Part shown: piece by piece, positions 34,917 to 45,970 of the stretch
Layout of the letters: each line of letters opens with the position of its first letter
How positions within the stretch are numbered: position 1 is the stretch's first letter
DNA from: Toxorhynchites rutilus septentrionalis
Lineage: Eukaryota; Arthropoda; Insecta; Diptera; Culicidae
Reading direction: 5' to 3'
Length of the DNA stretch: 64,000 bases
NCBI RefSeq assembly: GCF_029784135.1
Contig: NC_073744.1
Location: 17,765,441-17,829,440 of the forward strand
Translations under genes and position numbers: made by a program
Notes under the pieces: model-generated
What the model was told of the DNA's origin: nothing
The model's database searches: none
Seen by the model: the letters and a program-made list of their open reading frames with translations, nothing else

Positions 34917-35580
34917 TGACGAGTTTCATGCCAACTCGTTTTAGGAGTTGGCAGCACCATCTCATAGCAGCGAAACGTTGTGAGTGTAAGATAGAATTCA
35001 TTTCTGCAACTTTGCATATTTAAATCTTTAAAAAAATAGATTACTTTTTAAAAATGGCCAACATAATTTTCTTCATTTTTTACAAATATTTATTTAATAT
35101 TTTTAACTCAAATACTATAATACATAAACAATTATGGTTAAAAGATGAAATGTAGGAAATTGTTTTTTGGTATTTTCATTAAAAAAAATACCAAAAAAAG
35201 GTTTAAAAAAAAATCTCTGAAAATTAATTATTTTAAAAATTAAAACTCATTTTCCCAAAAAAACGTATTTTTTTTTAAATTGTTAAACAAATTATGTGAA
35301 TAGTCCTTACAATTTCCAAGTCGTCCATAGATCGAAAGATGGGCACTTTTACAGGGAAAAAGTTTTTTTTAACAAGTTTTTCATGTTTTCTTTGAAAAAT
35401 TTAGAACTAATCCCAAATTTGATTAAGGTCATCAAGGCGTTATTCTGTATTCGACTGTCTTATATCTTATTAATATATGAAACTTGTCGAAGACGTCAAC
35501 TTTCTATATTTTACAGTTTTTGAAACATAAGGCATTTTTGTATGAATACTCCTGAAAAAAAAGATGTGATGTGTCTATAA
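34917..35580. mobile_element. Rep-F, partial copy
   Basis: GACGAGTTTCATGCCAACTC ... GGAGTTGGCAGCACCATCTC ... AGCGAAACGTTG repeats the left end of 21949-23047. The following TACTTTTTAAAAATGGCC, AATGTAGGAAATT and TTTTACAGGGAAAAAGTTTT stretches also match that copy. The inverted right end is not present. Confidence 0.75.
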
Positions 35581-37743
35581 ATAAAAAAGTTTTGTACAAC
35601 ATGTAAATCGCGATAATTTATAAATAAAAATTACTTAAATATTAATAGTAATTTTTCGAAGACAGCATGCTTAAATCACTGTCAGAAAAACTTTTTCGGC
35701 TAATTCAGAATTTGCTGATTTCGGCTAATTTGGCCTGGAAATGCTTTAAAACCAGATCAGGGTTATTAGAAAGAAACAACATGTGTAACAAAAGTATAAT
35801 GTCAAAATATATGATAACAGGTAAAATAAAAATGCCAAATAGTTTTTCCAGTTTTTTTTTTGGTTAGCAACTCTGGTCGTACGTCAAAAATGCGGTTATT
35901 TTTGTGTTTACGACCATGTATAATTTGTTAGTAACGATTTCATCTACTTTAACGAAAAGTTATGGTGTTGAATAAAAACCTGTTGGGAACGCCACAAAAA
36001 GCTTTTACAGCTTTGTTGGAATGTTTCAATGTCGCTACCAGATTGAAAACATCTTTCCATTTGTTTGTATCAGCGTTTTGAAATCTAAGAAATGTTACGA
36101 GCGGGTATTCTTGGTTCTGTCAGAAAGATGCCAAAAAGTATTGAACAAATTTGAAAAAAAAGTGATTTAATGAAATATTCCTCTTCAAATTGTCACCAAA
36201 AAAATACTTTTCGAACAACTCGATAGCATCTCTCTCATTATTGATTCCAAATTAATCATGACTTACGGAATACGGAGAAAATGACTGCACTAAACGCTCA
36301 ATATCAAAGTACAAATCTAATAAAGTAAACCCGCTGATCAGTCAAAATAATCGAATCGACGCAGCGATAATAGTTAATAGCTGGTAACTAGTTTGTGTGT
36401 TGTTTGAAAAGCGATTGAAAACGGCAGAAAACTTCCTTATTTAGCGAAAAATGTCAGGGCTATCATCTACGCAGGTCTCGCAGTTGCCAGGGCTATCATC
36501 AAACACAAACTACTGATAAGCAGCCAATTTGAGGGCATCATTATAGTCCGCCATAATTCTCGCACTCTTGCAATGAAGTTCGAAAAATATTGTCTCGATC
36601 GCTACCATGTAAACGACCCTCGATCGGTTAATTTTGTCTCAGAGAGAGAGTCGTCTCGTCTCAGCATAATCGTAATCTCAATCGAAATCTCATGCCATGA
36701 TGCACACACAGTGCAGTGCTGCATGAATCTTAATAACGACGACTGACAAGACCAATCAAGCCAACAGCAGATAAGAGCGGGTGGAAACGCGGTTGCGTGT
36801 CAAGGAGGAGAGAAGGGGTCCAGAAAGGCCAAGGGTTCGCATCGCACTTTTTTTTGTGCTGCTGCTCTCATCTCCACCGCGAATGTGCTGTGTGTGTGTG
36901 TGTGTGTGTGTGTTCTGCACGAACCCTTCCGAAAATGCCGAGTCCAAGATTATTGAAAAAGTGCATCGATGCAATTCTGCTGCTGCTGCTGCTGCTCCGG
37001 CCGATGCATTCATTTATCGCTGGACATTCCCTTCGTACCTTATTAATATGAATTGCTGCACATCAGATTCGCCTTACAAAGAAATCTTTTGTTTGCTGCT
37101 CTCCGTTTGTCCGCGGCAGTATTGGTAGCGCAATACAGTTTTCGTTAATATTGAAATATTAACCCGGCGTTCGAACTCGCTCGAGTTGCTGCCCAACCGA
37201 CCGACCTATTTCGAGCTGCCAACGGCTAGAGGAGGTTTGGTGCAAGTTCTCCGCGAAGTTCTCGCGCTTCTCAAGGACTCGCTCTCTCGGTTGCAACTTG
37301 TTGCACTGAAAGCAGCCGCCGCATTGTGTAAGTCGTGGTAACGTGGAGTTTGGCAGCGTTCAAGTTTTCATTTTTTTTTGTCGAATTCAACGTGAATATG
37401 CAATTGCAATTGTACTTCGCTGCATTTGCGCCTTCTCATCTAGCCCTCAGAACCGTCGCAACAAGATCCGAGAAGGGGAGGCAAATATGCTGCATCTTTG
37501 CACACAATCGCTCATCTCGGCGCTTATGGTTCATTTGTTGGTGATTTTTCTTTTACTTTCAGACAAGAGTCCCCGATTTTATTTGATCATAACTCGATAG
37601 AAAGAATTTCGTGCTTGAAACTAATTATAAGTGGGAGAGTGGATCCTACCAAAAACACACAGGAGATGCTTGTTGCCAGGGAAGTTGGGTGCAATTGAGT
37701 GCAATTTTTCATTGTCCACGGAAAGAAATCATGTTTTGTGTTA
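35581..37743. other. Low-copy DNA, possible exon near 37150-37330
   Basis: No coding region with a recognisable domain. (GT)n lies at 36888-36911 and (CTG)n at about 36977-36997. From 37150 to 37327 the sequence is richer in G+C and ends at a strong splice-donor-like GTAAGT at 37328; this could be a non-coding first exon of a host gene on the + strand. Confidence 0.4.
36888..36911. repeat. (GT)n microsatellite
   Basis: About twelve GT units are visible. Confidence 0.9.
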
Positions 37744-38204
37744 TACAGGGTGGGCCATTTAAAGTGGAAGGATTTGTTTTTGCTTTGCTATAGCAGTGGA
37801 ATTTAAAATTTTTTTTTTGAAATTCATTTATTTTGGTCCAAGGAGATTTGTTCTAACTACTTTTTGATTATGATATCTCGTAAATGACCGCCTCTGACCT
37901 TGACCATCACTTTCCATCACTTTGCCCAATGTTTCGGCCGATATGGCAGCAATTTCTTGTCGGATATTGTCTTTCAGCGCAGCCAGGGTCCTTGGTTTAC
38001 CAGTGTTTACCTTGGATTTTAAATATCCCCATAAAAAAAAGTCAGGAGGCGTCAAATCAGGTGATCTCGGTGGGCAGTCATAATCGCCGTTTTTGTCTCA
38101 TGTCATGTCGCCGTTATTAATCTTCCGGGGAACATTTCGCGCAATAATTTGGTCGTGGCAGCCGCTGTATGGCATGTAGCGCCGTCCTGTTGGAACCAGT
38201 AATT

Positions 38205-39869
38205 TTTTTTTCCCAAAATATATATTTTTATCAAGGCTCATATGGCGTTAGCCTCACGGGGCCGGGAGTTCAATACTTTGACAATTTTTCTTATTATCTA
38301 TGTTAGTAATATGTAACCGATTACTCGCGGTTGGCTCGAGGTTAGTATTACAAGTGTTTTCGTAATTCGGATGTTGCTGTCTCCAATGCTCTGTACGTGT
38401 GCCCGACACGGGATACTTCCTATTGGGATGCAGCTGACCATTAATCAGCAACGCCCCCCTAGTCTGTACCCCATATCTAGCGTGGTGCGTTTTTTTCGAC
38501 TCGAGGAATCCAGGATAGAATGGTCACTAGCCGGCGCAATCATCAGCTCGTGTAGAGTTGTCATGAGCGGTACAATCTTTGACTCTTGTTGAAAGATCAG
38601 TGGACTGCACAACCTTTGGCCCGTGTATCTGTAAAGAGTGTGTGTATGTATTGCCGCGACTAAGTAAAAGTTTATCGATCGGATAGGAGGGATATAGAAC
38701 GGGGACACAACGAAGGAAACATCATTAAACGTTGACATCGGCGTTTCTGAGGAACAGGTATAGATGAAGCAGAAGATCAGGATCACGGCTACCTAAGATA
38801 TCCCGGACGGGGATCTCCGATTGTCTGCCTTGTGCTCTCAGTACTCTAGAGAGCTGAGAGCGAGCAGTATGGAACCGGATACACGACCAGACAACATGCT
38901 CGATGTCGTGGTAGCCATCGCCACAATCACAAAGATTGTTTGCTGCGAACCCAATGCGATAGAGATGCGCGTTTAGGTTGTAGTGATTGGACATAAGCCG
39001 AGATATCACGCGAATGAAATCACGACCTACATTCAATCCCTTGAACCATGCACTCGTCGAGACCTTAGGGATAATCGTGTGTAACCAACGACCGAACTCA
39101 TCTCCACTCCACATGCGCTGCCAACTTACGAGCGTGTACTGACGAGGAATGTGAAAAAATTCATTATAGGCAATTTGCCTTTCAAAAAGTGTGCCTTCTA
39201 AAGCGCCCACCTTAGCTAGCGAGTCCGCTTTCTCATTCCCCGGAATCGAACAATGAGAGGGAACCCATGCTAAGGTAATCTTGAATAATTTTTCGACCAA
39301 AACACTAAATAGTTGTCTTATTCTAGTTAGGAAATAAGATGAGCGTTTATCAACCTTCATTGAGCGGATTGCCTCTATTGAGCTGAGACTGTCTGAAAAA
39401 ATAAAATAGTGGTCGATGGGCAATGTTTCAATGATCCCTAATGCGTAATATATCGCACCCAGTTCAGCGACACACACGGAACAAGGATCTTTGAGTTTGA
39501 CAGAGGCACTGGAATTTTCATTGAAGATGCCGAAGCCAGTGGACCCGTTTATGATTGAACCGTCAGTAAAGAACATTTTATCAGATCTAACTTTCCCATA
39601 TTCTGCCGAAAATATCGGCGGAATATAATCGGAGCGTAGATGATCTGGGATTCCATGGATTTTTTGTCGCATGGACAGATCAAAAATGACAGAGGAATTG
39701 CAAAAGTATGGGAAGCAAACTTGGTTGGAGATGCCTGGTGAAGGGTGCACGTCGTGGGTAAGGTACTCATGGTATAAAGACATAAAACTTGACTGAGGAG
39801 TCAGTTGTAGTAGATTTTCGAAGTTATCAATCACCAATGGATTCATGATCTTGCAACGGATGATAATTT
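38205..39869 (-). mobile_element. I-like non-LTR retrotransposon, 5'-truncated
   Basis: It lies between copies of GTAATT (38199-38204 and 39870-39875), a 6-bp target duplication. It enters ORF2 between the reverse transcriptase and RNase H regions, the usual 5' truncation of target-primed reverse transcription. On its strand it ends in an A-rich tail (T-run at 38203-38210). Removing the insert brings ELDNY and WFQQD of the mariner transposase together in frame. About 480 bp of 3' UTR shares TTAGTAATATG and ACCGATTACTCGCGG with the full-length element at 53763. Confidence 0.92.
38725..39869 (-). CDS. ORF2 C-terminal part: RNase H domain, open but 5'-truncated
   Basis: About 380 codons are open from the truncation point to a stop at 38725. 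The RNase H domain shows its acidic residues in FFTDGS, CVAELGAIYYAL and FSDSLSSIEA, and WVPSHCSIPGNEKADSLAK carries the conserved His and final Asp. A cysteine/histidine cluster CDCGDGYHDIEHVVWSC follows; in I-type retrotransposons this is a C-terminal zinc-binding element. RNase H would degrade RNA in the RNA:DNA hybrid during reverse transcription. There is no promoter or reverse transcriptase here, so it is not expected to be expressed despite the open frame. The same region of the element at 53763 has lost these residues. Confidence 0.85.
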
Positions 39870-40726
39870 GTAATTGTCCAATTCATTTTCACGAACAAAT
39901 GGCATTAATAAATCGGTTATCATTGTCCGATAACGCTCCCCATTCACGGTTACCGTTGCTCCATTTTCGTTTTCAAAGAAGTACGGGCCGATGACTTTAT
40001 CGGCATAAATGCCACACCACACAGTAACTTTTTGGTCGTAAAGAGGTTGCGTTTCGATGAATTGAGGGTTTTCAGTAGCATAAAACCGACAATTTTGTTT
40101 ATTCACTCCTCCATTGAAGTTGAAATGCGCCTTATCAGACATTATGATTTTTTGCCAAAAGCCACGTTCATTTTTGGCCATTTCGATGGTCCATTTCGTA
40201 AAATCAAGTCGACGTGGTAAGTCAGATGGGTTAAGTTGTTGAGCCATTTGAATTTTATACGGAAACATTTTCAAATCAACACGAATTATGCGTCGGAGAG
40301 TGGTTCGAGCGATGCCTAACTCTTGCGAACGATGGCGACCTGATGTCGATGGAGTCTCTGCAACACTGGCTCGAACGGCATCAATATTCTCGTCGAAACG
40401 TCTTGGTCGTTGTCTGGACAGATGACTGGCATTACCAACACTACCAGACGATATAAATTTGGCATATAATCGACGTATAGTGTTGTCTCCAGGCGATGTT
40501 TCAACTTTATTTTTATTTTTCCACGCACGTTTAGTTAACACAATTGAGAAGTTATTTTGAATGTACAGCTGAACAATTTCAGCGCGTTGTTTAGGTGTGT
40601 ATTGTTCCATGGTTAAAATTGTACTGAAATGACGCTTCCAACGCGGTATGACATTTGTTAATCTGACATCTCTGTCAAAAGTTATGGGGTTGCCAGATGC
40701 TTATACTTTAAATGGCCCACCCTGTA

Positions 40727-41039
40727 ATACTAGATCAAGTAAGTATATCTAGCGCAGAACTATTCATAAACCAAAGGATCTATTCTGAGTAACGTTGCGA
40801 CCAGACTCAATGGATTGGTAATATTTTCCTGTTGCAGAAAGATATAGAAGGGTTTTAATTAGGAGTTACGGGAGCGATAAAAATCGTCAAAAGGAGTAGC
40901 CGAAATTTTTGAATCGATTCAAGCAAGACACATTAGCAGTATCTTACAACTAACTGAAAACGTTGATTTCAAACCTGACAAATTTCTAGGAAGAAGTATC
41001 GGAAATGGATATTTGAAGGTCGCAGGAATTATCCTGGCC
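40727..41039. other. AT-rich DNA, nothing recognised
   Basis: No gene or element end assigned. Confidence 0.4.
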
Positions 41040-41065
41040 GATGCCAATCATTAGACTGCATTGGA

Positions 41066-41183
41066 AGTGTTACAGTTCATCTTGAAATGGGACTTCTGAG
41101 GAACGCTTCAAAATATTACAGCGATATTACTGTTACTAACGATTTGCGTTTCTGTGGCATCTAGTGAAAGAATACATGAGCTA
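41066..41183 (+). pseudogene. hAT-type transposase, dimerisation-domain fragment
   Basis: One frame reads ALEVLQFILKWDF, a stop, then ITAILLLLTICVSVASSERI. The pattern LLTIxVSVASxER is the conserved core of the hAT C-terminal dimerisation domain. It runs straight into a mariner fragment, so it is a piece of a broken element. Confidence 0.6.
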
Positions 41184-41189
41184 AATCGG

Positions 41190-41311
41190 GTTGAGCAGTG
41201 ATTTCAACAAGAAGGGTCCACATACCACACAGCACACGAAATGATGGACTCATTCCGCTATAAATTTGGTGAACAAATCATCTCTCGTTTTAGACCAGTG
41301 AATTGGCCACC
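41190..41311 (+). pseudogene. Second DD41D mariner transposase fragment
   Basis: The frame reads FQQEGSTYHTAHEMMDSFRY then KFGEQIISRFRPVNWPP and a stop. It corresponds to the region between the second and third catalytic residues of rosa-like transposases. The second Asp position is Glu here (QQE in place of QQD), so it is dead. It is oriented opposite to the copy at 37746-40724 and has no inverted repeats nearby. Confidence 0.75.
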
Positions 41312-41335
41312 ATAAAAAAAATTAATAAAAACTAG

Positions 41336-41700
41336 CTGACCCAGCAAACGTTGATCTGCCATAAAAAAGTATTTGGTTTAAAATATGGTTGGTAAATTTG
41401 TCGTTTTCAAAATGGCCAGCTGAATTTACAACTTCTGGGTCCCGTTGATAAATTGGGAAACGCCAGATAACTTCATTGGTGCTGATGCACCGACCAATTT
41501 GATAGCGCATTATTCCGTCGGTATCATTCAATCGAGGAGAATTCACATCGGTATTCTGAAATTGAAACACAACCATATTGCTTCAATTGTTCACGGACTT
41601 GCAAATGTGCCCATTGCTCGTCATCGAACTGCAGAACTCAACCTTGATATGAACACTGTTGATATTTGTGAATGGTTGTCCGCCACTTCCAGTATTTCTT
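41336..41700 (-). pseudogene. Helitron Rep (HUH) domain fragment, tyrosines lost
   Basis: Leftward from about 41700 one frame gives INSVHIKVEFCSSMTSNGHI, then CKSVNN, a stop, and then LNDTDGIMRYQIGRCISTNE and WRFPIYQRDPEVVNSAGHF. In insect Helitron proteins the first block reads VEVCSSxKSxxYxCKYVNKG, with the two catalytic tyrosines in YxCKY. The second block is the conserved segment that follows (RYQxGRYxSxNEAVWRxxxFPIHER). Here the tyrosine positions are His and Ser and a TGA interrupts the frame, so rolling-circle nicking is lost. Confidence 0.8.
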
Positions 41701-41929
41701 CATTGATTTATTGTGTACAAAGCGTTTTCCAAAAGATTTCTCCAACTACACGATCGTAATCGTCGGCGGATGTCTAATATATTTAATTAATAAAAAGTGA
41801 TAAAAGTTTTAGATCAACGCCGGGCCATGAACCATGAAGAAAATAATATATGTATGAAACTAACTATTGAACAATTGAAAAATCTCAACCCATATCCTAA
41901 CGGAAATACCCGCTTCTGATTGATCGAAA

Positions 41930-42385
41930 TTGACGACACATGCGGCGGGTCCCTAACAGAGACATCAAAATCAAGCTGCCTGGGGGAAATCGACATTACA
42001 AATACATAAAAGTAAGGGGAACTTTTGTTCCCATCCAATTGTGTTCCCTAACAGAGACATCTAAACCAAACTGTCTGGGGGAAATCGGCATTGCAAATAC
42101 ATAAAAGTAGAGGGAGCTTTTGTTCCCACCGAAATGTATTTCTTAACAGAGGCATCAAAACCAAGCTGCCTGAGGGAAATCGACATTGCAAATACATGAA
42201 AGTAGAGGGAACTTTTGTTCCTACCGAAATGTGTTCTCTAATAGAGACATTAAAACCAAATCATTATCAAAGAGTTTAACGATGTAATTCTTCAAACATA
42301 TCCAAAATCAACAGATAGCCTAACGGAATCCTACGTCAACTATGCGGTCGTGTCTCGGACACAACCCTCCTGTGACTTTTTTTTT
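41930..42385 (+). repeat. Rep-B copy with four internal units, inside Helitron
   Basis: Four ~98-bp units begin at CTAACAGAGACATCAAAATC-type motifs near 41954, 42050, 42144 and 42240. They are followed by ATCCTACGTCAACTATGC and the hairpin at 42346-42366, arms GGTCGTGTC and GACACAACC. Compared with the common stem, two A:T pairs are replaced by G:C pairs. No left end is visible. Confidence 0.75.
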
Positions 42386-43669
42386 CCTTACTTTCGTGTA
42401 TAATTTAGCCTGTTTATTTCACCCGGAAATTCATTAACCTTTTAGCTACATACAGATGGAGCACGAAGTACAATGCCGTCCATATCGAATTGCGTTTCAA
42501 GGTTGCCACATTTGCACAACCCGATTGGACTTGAGTCGAATGGATTATAGAATATAATATCGCGACCAGTTCGGATATTTCTGACTCGATCGGTTTCCAG
42601 AATACGGATGAGTAGTTAATCAATAGACTGAGCTGGAATTCTCGAGGAAATAACACTATCCATTTTCTCAGAACGTATTTAATCGACTAACAAAACTAAA
42701 CATATGTATATGAGGTAATCCACGCATTTGCTATTCAACCGAATACATCCAGCAGCGTGTGGGACCGAATACGTGTAATGTTGTCATTAAAGGTCATTAA
42801 AAACTTCATTTTTTGTTTGAACACACGTGCTGTCAATAGCAAAGGCTGTGTCAACGGTGCTCATGATAGCGTCTCGTAAGTGAATGTATTCTTCCTTATG
42901 ACGCTTCTGTCGATTGTGTCGTAGAAATCGTAGTCATTCGCTCTCTACCTCTCTATCGTTCGCAAGTAGTTCTACGATCAGACGGCGAACGTTAGGAACG
43001 CTAGTACCATTAAAGAAGGAGACGGAGATTATGAACGTATGAACGGTGTGTGCCAACGATGAACTCCAGATTATTGTTTCTTCTTCGAATCACAATTTCT
43101 CGACTCGCTGTGCAGTCGCCTACCATAATTCCAGCAATGTCTTCAACAACATGCGCATTGGATTCACAAACTTGTTCACCAGCTGGTGTTTTATAAGATT
43201 TGCAATCCGAGCAAGCATGATATGAAAAATTTCAAAAATTCATTGTACTCATTCAAAAAGGCTTCCAGGTCGCCGGCGATGCACCTACCTTTAGCCGAAT
43301 TGAAGATACTGGTGCATGTGTTGATGAAAATTCGATGAAGTGGACGTAACGCCATCTGTCATTCAATAACGTGCATAAATTTGCGCCGTTTGGAAAACCA
43401 ACGATGGTTGAATTATTTGGATTTCGTTTGTACAAACATACTATAATCGCGATTAAAAATAGGTAATGGGTTACATTTTATTAAATGAGGCATAGGGCCA
43501 CCCTAATCGGTATTAAACATTTATTGTGCTTGCGACATCATATATAGTTTACAACCTATTCTCATGCCTACCAAGTCTTTTGTACATAATTTCATGGAAA
43601 TCGGTCGAGCCGTTTCGTAGGAGTTCGACCACGAAAATCGTGACACGAGATTTTTATATAAATATATAT

Positions 43670-44340
43670 AGTGCCCTCTATCTTGAACCGAGAAAACTTT
43701 GAAAAACTAACTCAATCATCAATTACGAAAACAAAAATCCAAATTTTTCACAAAAGTAATATTTTTTCAAATAAAACTAACTCATAAACTTCAGTGTGAT
43801 ATATCTATCATTCAAATCGGTCCAGTAGTTCGAAAGGAATTTTTGTAGTGAAAAAAGGGGGAAAATTGATTTTTCGAACCATCGGTTAACTATGATAAAT
43901 CATATCTCAAAAACGAAAAAAATCCTCTCTGATGTCGAGATATGTTATGTAAAAAATCTTCAGCTTTTAAGAAAAAATATGAAAAGATATATCGCCCTCT
44001 AGTCCAAAGCCATGAAAACAATAGAAAAAACGACTACAATCAATTATCACGAAAATAAAATCCATTTCTTTTGCAAGTTCAATAAAAGACTGGCTGTATA
44101 ATCGGGTGCCAATGAAAATGGTCATCTCGAATTTCAAAAAGTTAGCCCATAAAAAATGTTAACCACCTCGAAAAAACACCCTATGCAGAATATCAGCTCA
44201 ATCGAACTTAAGGGCAGGTGGCGCAAAGCGGTCAAAGTTTTCGAGACAAAATTTTTGATGCCAAATGTCTTAAAATTGCATGAAACGTCGAGATCTACTG
44301 GCATCTCGAAAAAAAAATTGCCAAAATTCGACACTCTGGC
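43670..44340. repeat. Dispersed repeat (Rep-J) units
   Basis: Segments with TATATAGTGCCCTCTATC, CAAATCGGTCCAGTAGTTCG and TTATGTAAAAAATCTTCAGC recur at 45375-45620 and 45680-45810. The unit is several hundred bases and ends are unclear. No coding capacity. Confidence 0.6.
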
Positions 44341-44475
44341 CAGTGTTGCCACACGTACAGATTTATCTGGAATGGTACAGATTTTTTCGTTGTTTTTGTT
44401 ACAGATTCTGTACGGTACAGAGTACAGATACTCGTCAAAAAGTACAGATTGGTACAGATTTTTTCCATTTGTGTT
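44341..44475 (+). repeat. hAT-type MITE end, related to 17034-17492
   Basis: CAGTGTTGCCAC is followed by repeated GTACAGATT motifs (GTACAGATTTATCTGGAA and others), the same arrangement as the reversed right end of 17034-17492. The opposite end was not found. Confidence 0.6.
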
Positions 44476-44565
44476 TTTTTTACATTTAAACAAAGTAACA
44501 TAAGGGTGCATGACAACTTTTAAGCCACAGTATCGCTTGGTGCTGCTGATCTTAGCAGCATTTAC

Positions 44566-44850
44566 AATGCAATGATTGATCAGTTTCATAAGGACGAAAT
44601 TCCTTACAAGGATCGTCTGGAAGGATTCGAGTCGGACGATGCGACGTATGTTTTGCCCTAGATCAACAGATTGAATCGTTTGTTCCAGGCTGAAAAACCT
44701 GATTTCATGATGCTACATGAACAGCTGAAATATTTTTATTTGATCACTCTCACTAATGTCTGCGAGGAATCTTACGTTGTTTCAATGTCCATAGCTATTA
44801 AATATGGAGATCAATTGAAAAGCGACAAGAATTCAAGGTTCGAATAGCAG
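44566..44850 (+). other. Possible decayed transposase segment
   Basis: Two adjoining open stretches read MIDQFHKDEIPYKDRLEGFE and, after a stop and shift, INRLNRLFQAEKPDFMMLHE. The composition is protein-like and its position between two hAT-type remnants suggests a hAT origin, but no diagnostic motif is visible. Expression is unlikely because of the stop codons. Confidence 0.25.
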
Positions 44851-45374
44851 CAGCAGAAATTATCAGAACAATGGACAGCGAAAGGTAGATCATTTTAAAG
44901 GATATTTGTCGCAGTACAAGATGTGGAGAATTAATTCTGTAGCCTAAAGATAAAATTACTTCGTAGGGAAATCACGATTTCAGAAAACGAGCATGTGCAG
45001 GGTTGATAGACAAAAATTGGAGGCCTAAAAAGAATTGACGGTTCGCTCGCCTTTTAGGCGCTTCGATTTTTTTTTTCCTGAATATAATCAGAACAATTCG
45101 GTTCAGCTACGTTACGATGAACGCTATTTTGAGATCAAAGGATTTGGTCAAACATCGTAGTGGCAGCCCGAACATTTTAAAAAATTATAGTATGCAATCT
45201 AGATTTTAAAAAAACTGTGTATAAGCATCATCAAACACACGAATGACTTGCAAATGTAACTGTATTATTTGTAGTAAAAAAAAGGGTATTTTTTCATGCT
45301 AATAAATTATTTTTTAATCTACAACGAATATTTTCGATGGTACACGGAAAAAGGCTAGCTAATTGGCTTTAATT
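44851..45374. other. AT-rich DNA, nothing recognised
   Basis: No gene or element end assigned. A short GCCTTTTAGGCGC palindrome lies at about 45048-45062. Confidence 0.35.
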
Positions 45375-45900
45375 TGATATATCGATCATCTGAATCGGTC
45401 CAGTAGTTCAAAAGTAATAAATTTTCAAACAAAGTCATTTTTGGATAAAAACTGAAAAAATATTTTTCGAACCTTCGGTTGACTTTGAAAAATCATAACT
45501 CAAAAACGAAAAAAAACGCCTTTCTGGTTTCGACATATGTTATGCGAAAAAAATTTTCAGAAAAAATATAAAAATATATAGCGCCCTTGATCCCGAGACT
45601 ATGAACACAATAAACGAATACAATCAATAATAAGGAGAACAGAATTAAAATTTTCTGCAGGTATAGTATTTAAAGACCAGGTGATTGGCTTTAATTTGAA
45701 ATGTCGATCATCTGAATCGGTCTAGTAGTTCAAAAGTTATGAATTTTTGAAAAAAGTCATTTTTGGAACAAAGATGAAAAAGTTGATTTTTCGGACAACC
45801 CTAAAATGGAAATGTTAACCCAAAGGAAAATATAAAAAAATATGGGTCAAATGTTTTGCGATAAAGAACAAAAGTACCAATTTTCACGAAAATCTGAGAA
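45375..45900. repeat. Rep-J units, further copies
   Basis: Repeats the CGGTCCAGTAGTTCAAAAGT and ATTTTTCGAACCTTCGGTTG stretches of 43670-44000. Confidence 0.6.
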
Positions 45901-45970
45901 CCACTATGTCGGTTTGGCATGGAATGGCTGTTATAATATTCGATAGGACGAACAAAAAATCACAAAGTCT

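Larger units (their letters stand above)
37828..40610 (-). pseudogene. DD41D-type mariner transposase, interrupted
   Basis: The N-terminal 248 or so codons run from ATG 40610 to about 39870: MEQYTPKQRAEIVQLYIQNN, then the HTH domain, then IIMSDKAHFNFNG with the first catalytic Asp, ending at ELDNY. The reading continues beyond the insertion at 38198 with WFQQDGATCHTA (second Asp). After a frameshift near 38110 it goes on with PPRSPDLTPPDFFLWGYLKS (third Asp, 38055 region) to a C-terminus broken near 37900. The WPPRS-DLTP-DFFLWG motif and wide D-D spacing are those of rosa-type DD41D transposases. The exact spacing cannot be counted across the frameshift. Confidence 0.85.
37746..40724 (-). mobile_element. 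DD41D (rosa-like) mariner split by a retrotransposon
   Basis: Ends CAGGGTGGGCCATTTAAAGT and ACTTTAAATGGCCCACCCTG are inverted repeats flanked by TA (37744-37745 and 40725-40726). Length is 2979 bp, of which 1665 bp plus a 6-bp duplication is an inserted I-like retrotransposon (38205-39869). The original element was about 1.3 kb, normal for mariners, with its transposase leftward. Confidence 0.93.
41332..43650 (-). mobile_element. Helitron, degenerate, with nested Rep-B copy
   Basis: On the - strand the element starts TCTCGTGTCACGA at 43650 preceded by A, and ends GGTCAGCTAG at 41332 followed by T, the A|TC...CTRR|T arrangement of Helitrons. A fragment of Rep/helicase coding lies near its 3' end (41336-41700). 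An arginine-rich stretch reading HNRQKRHKEEYIHLRDAI lies near 42890-42950, in the position of the Helitron N-terminus. A Rep-B copy (41930-42385) is inserted in it. Length 2319 bp, so most of the large Rep/helicase gene is deleted. Confidence 0.7.

Noticed and set aside
41930..42385. CRISPR-like array of regularly spaced repeats
   Set aside because: Units of ~98 bp are contiguous tandem repeats without unique spacers, in a eukaryotic repeat element.
44134..44589. 151-codon leftward open frame
   Set aside because: Runs over the hAT-type MITE end and flanking repeat; its sequence corresponds to repeat DNA also seen at 17175-17528.
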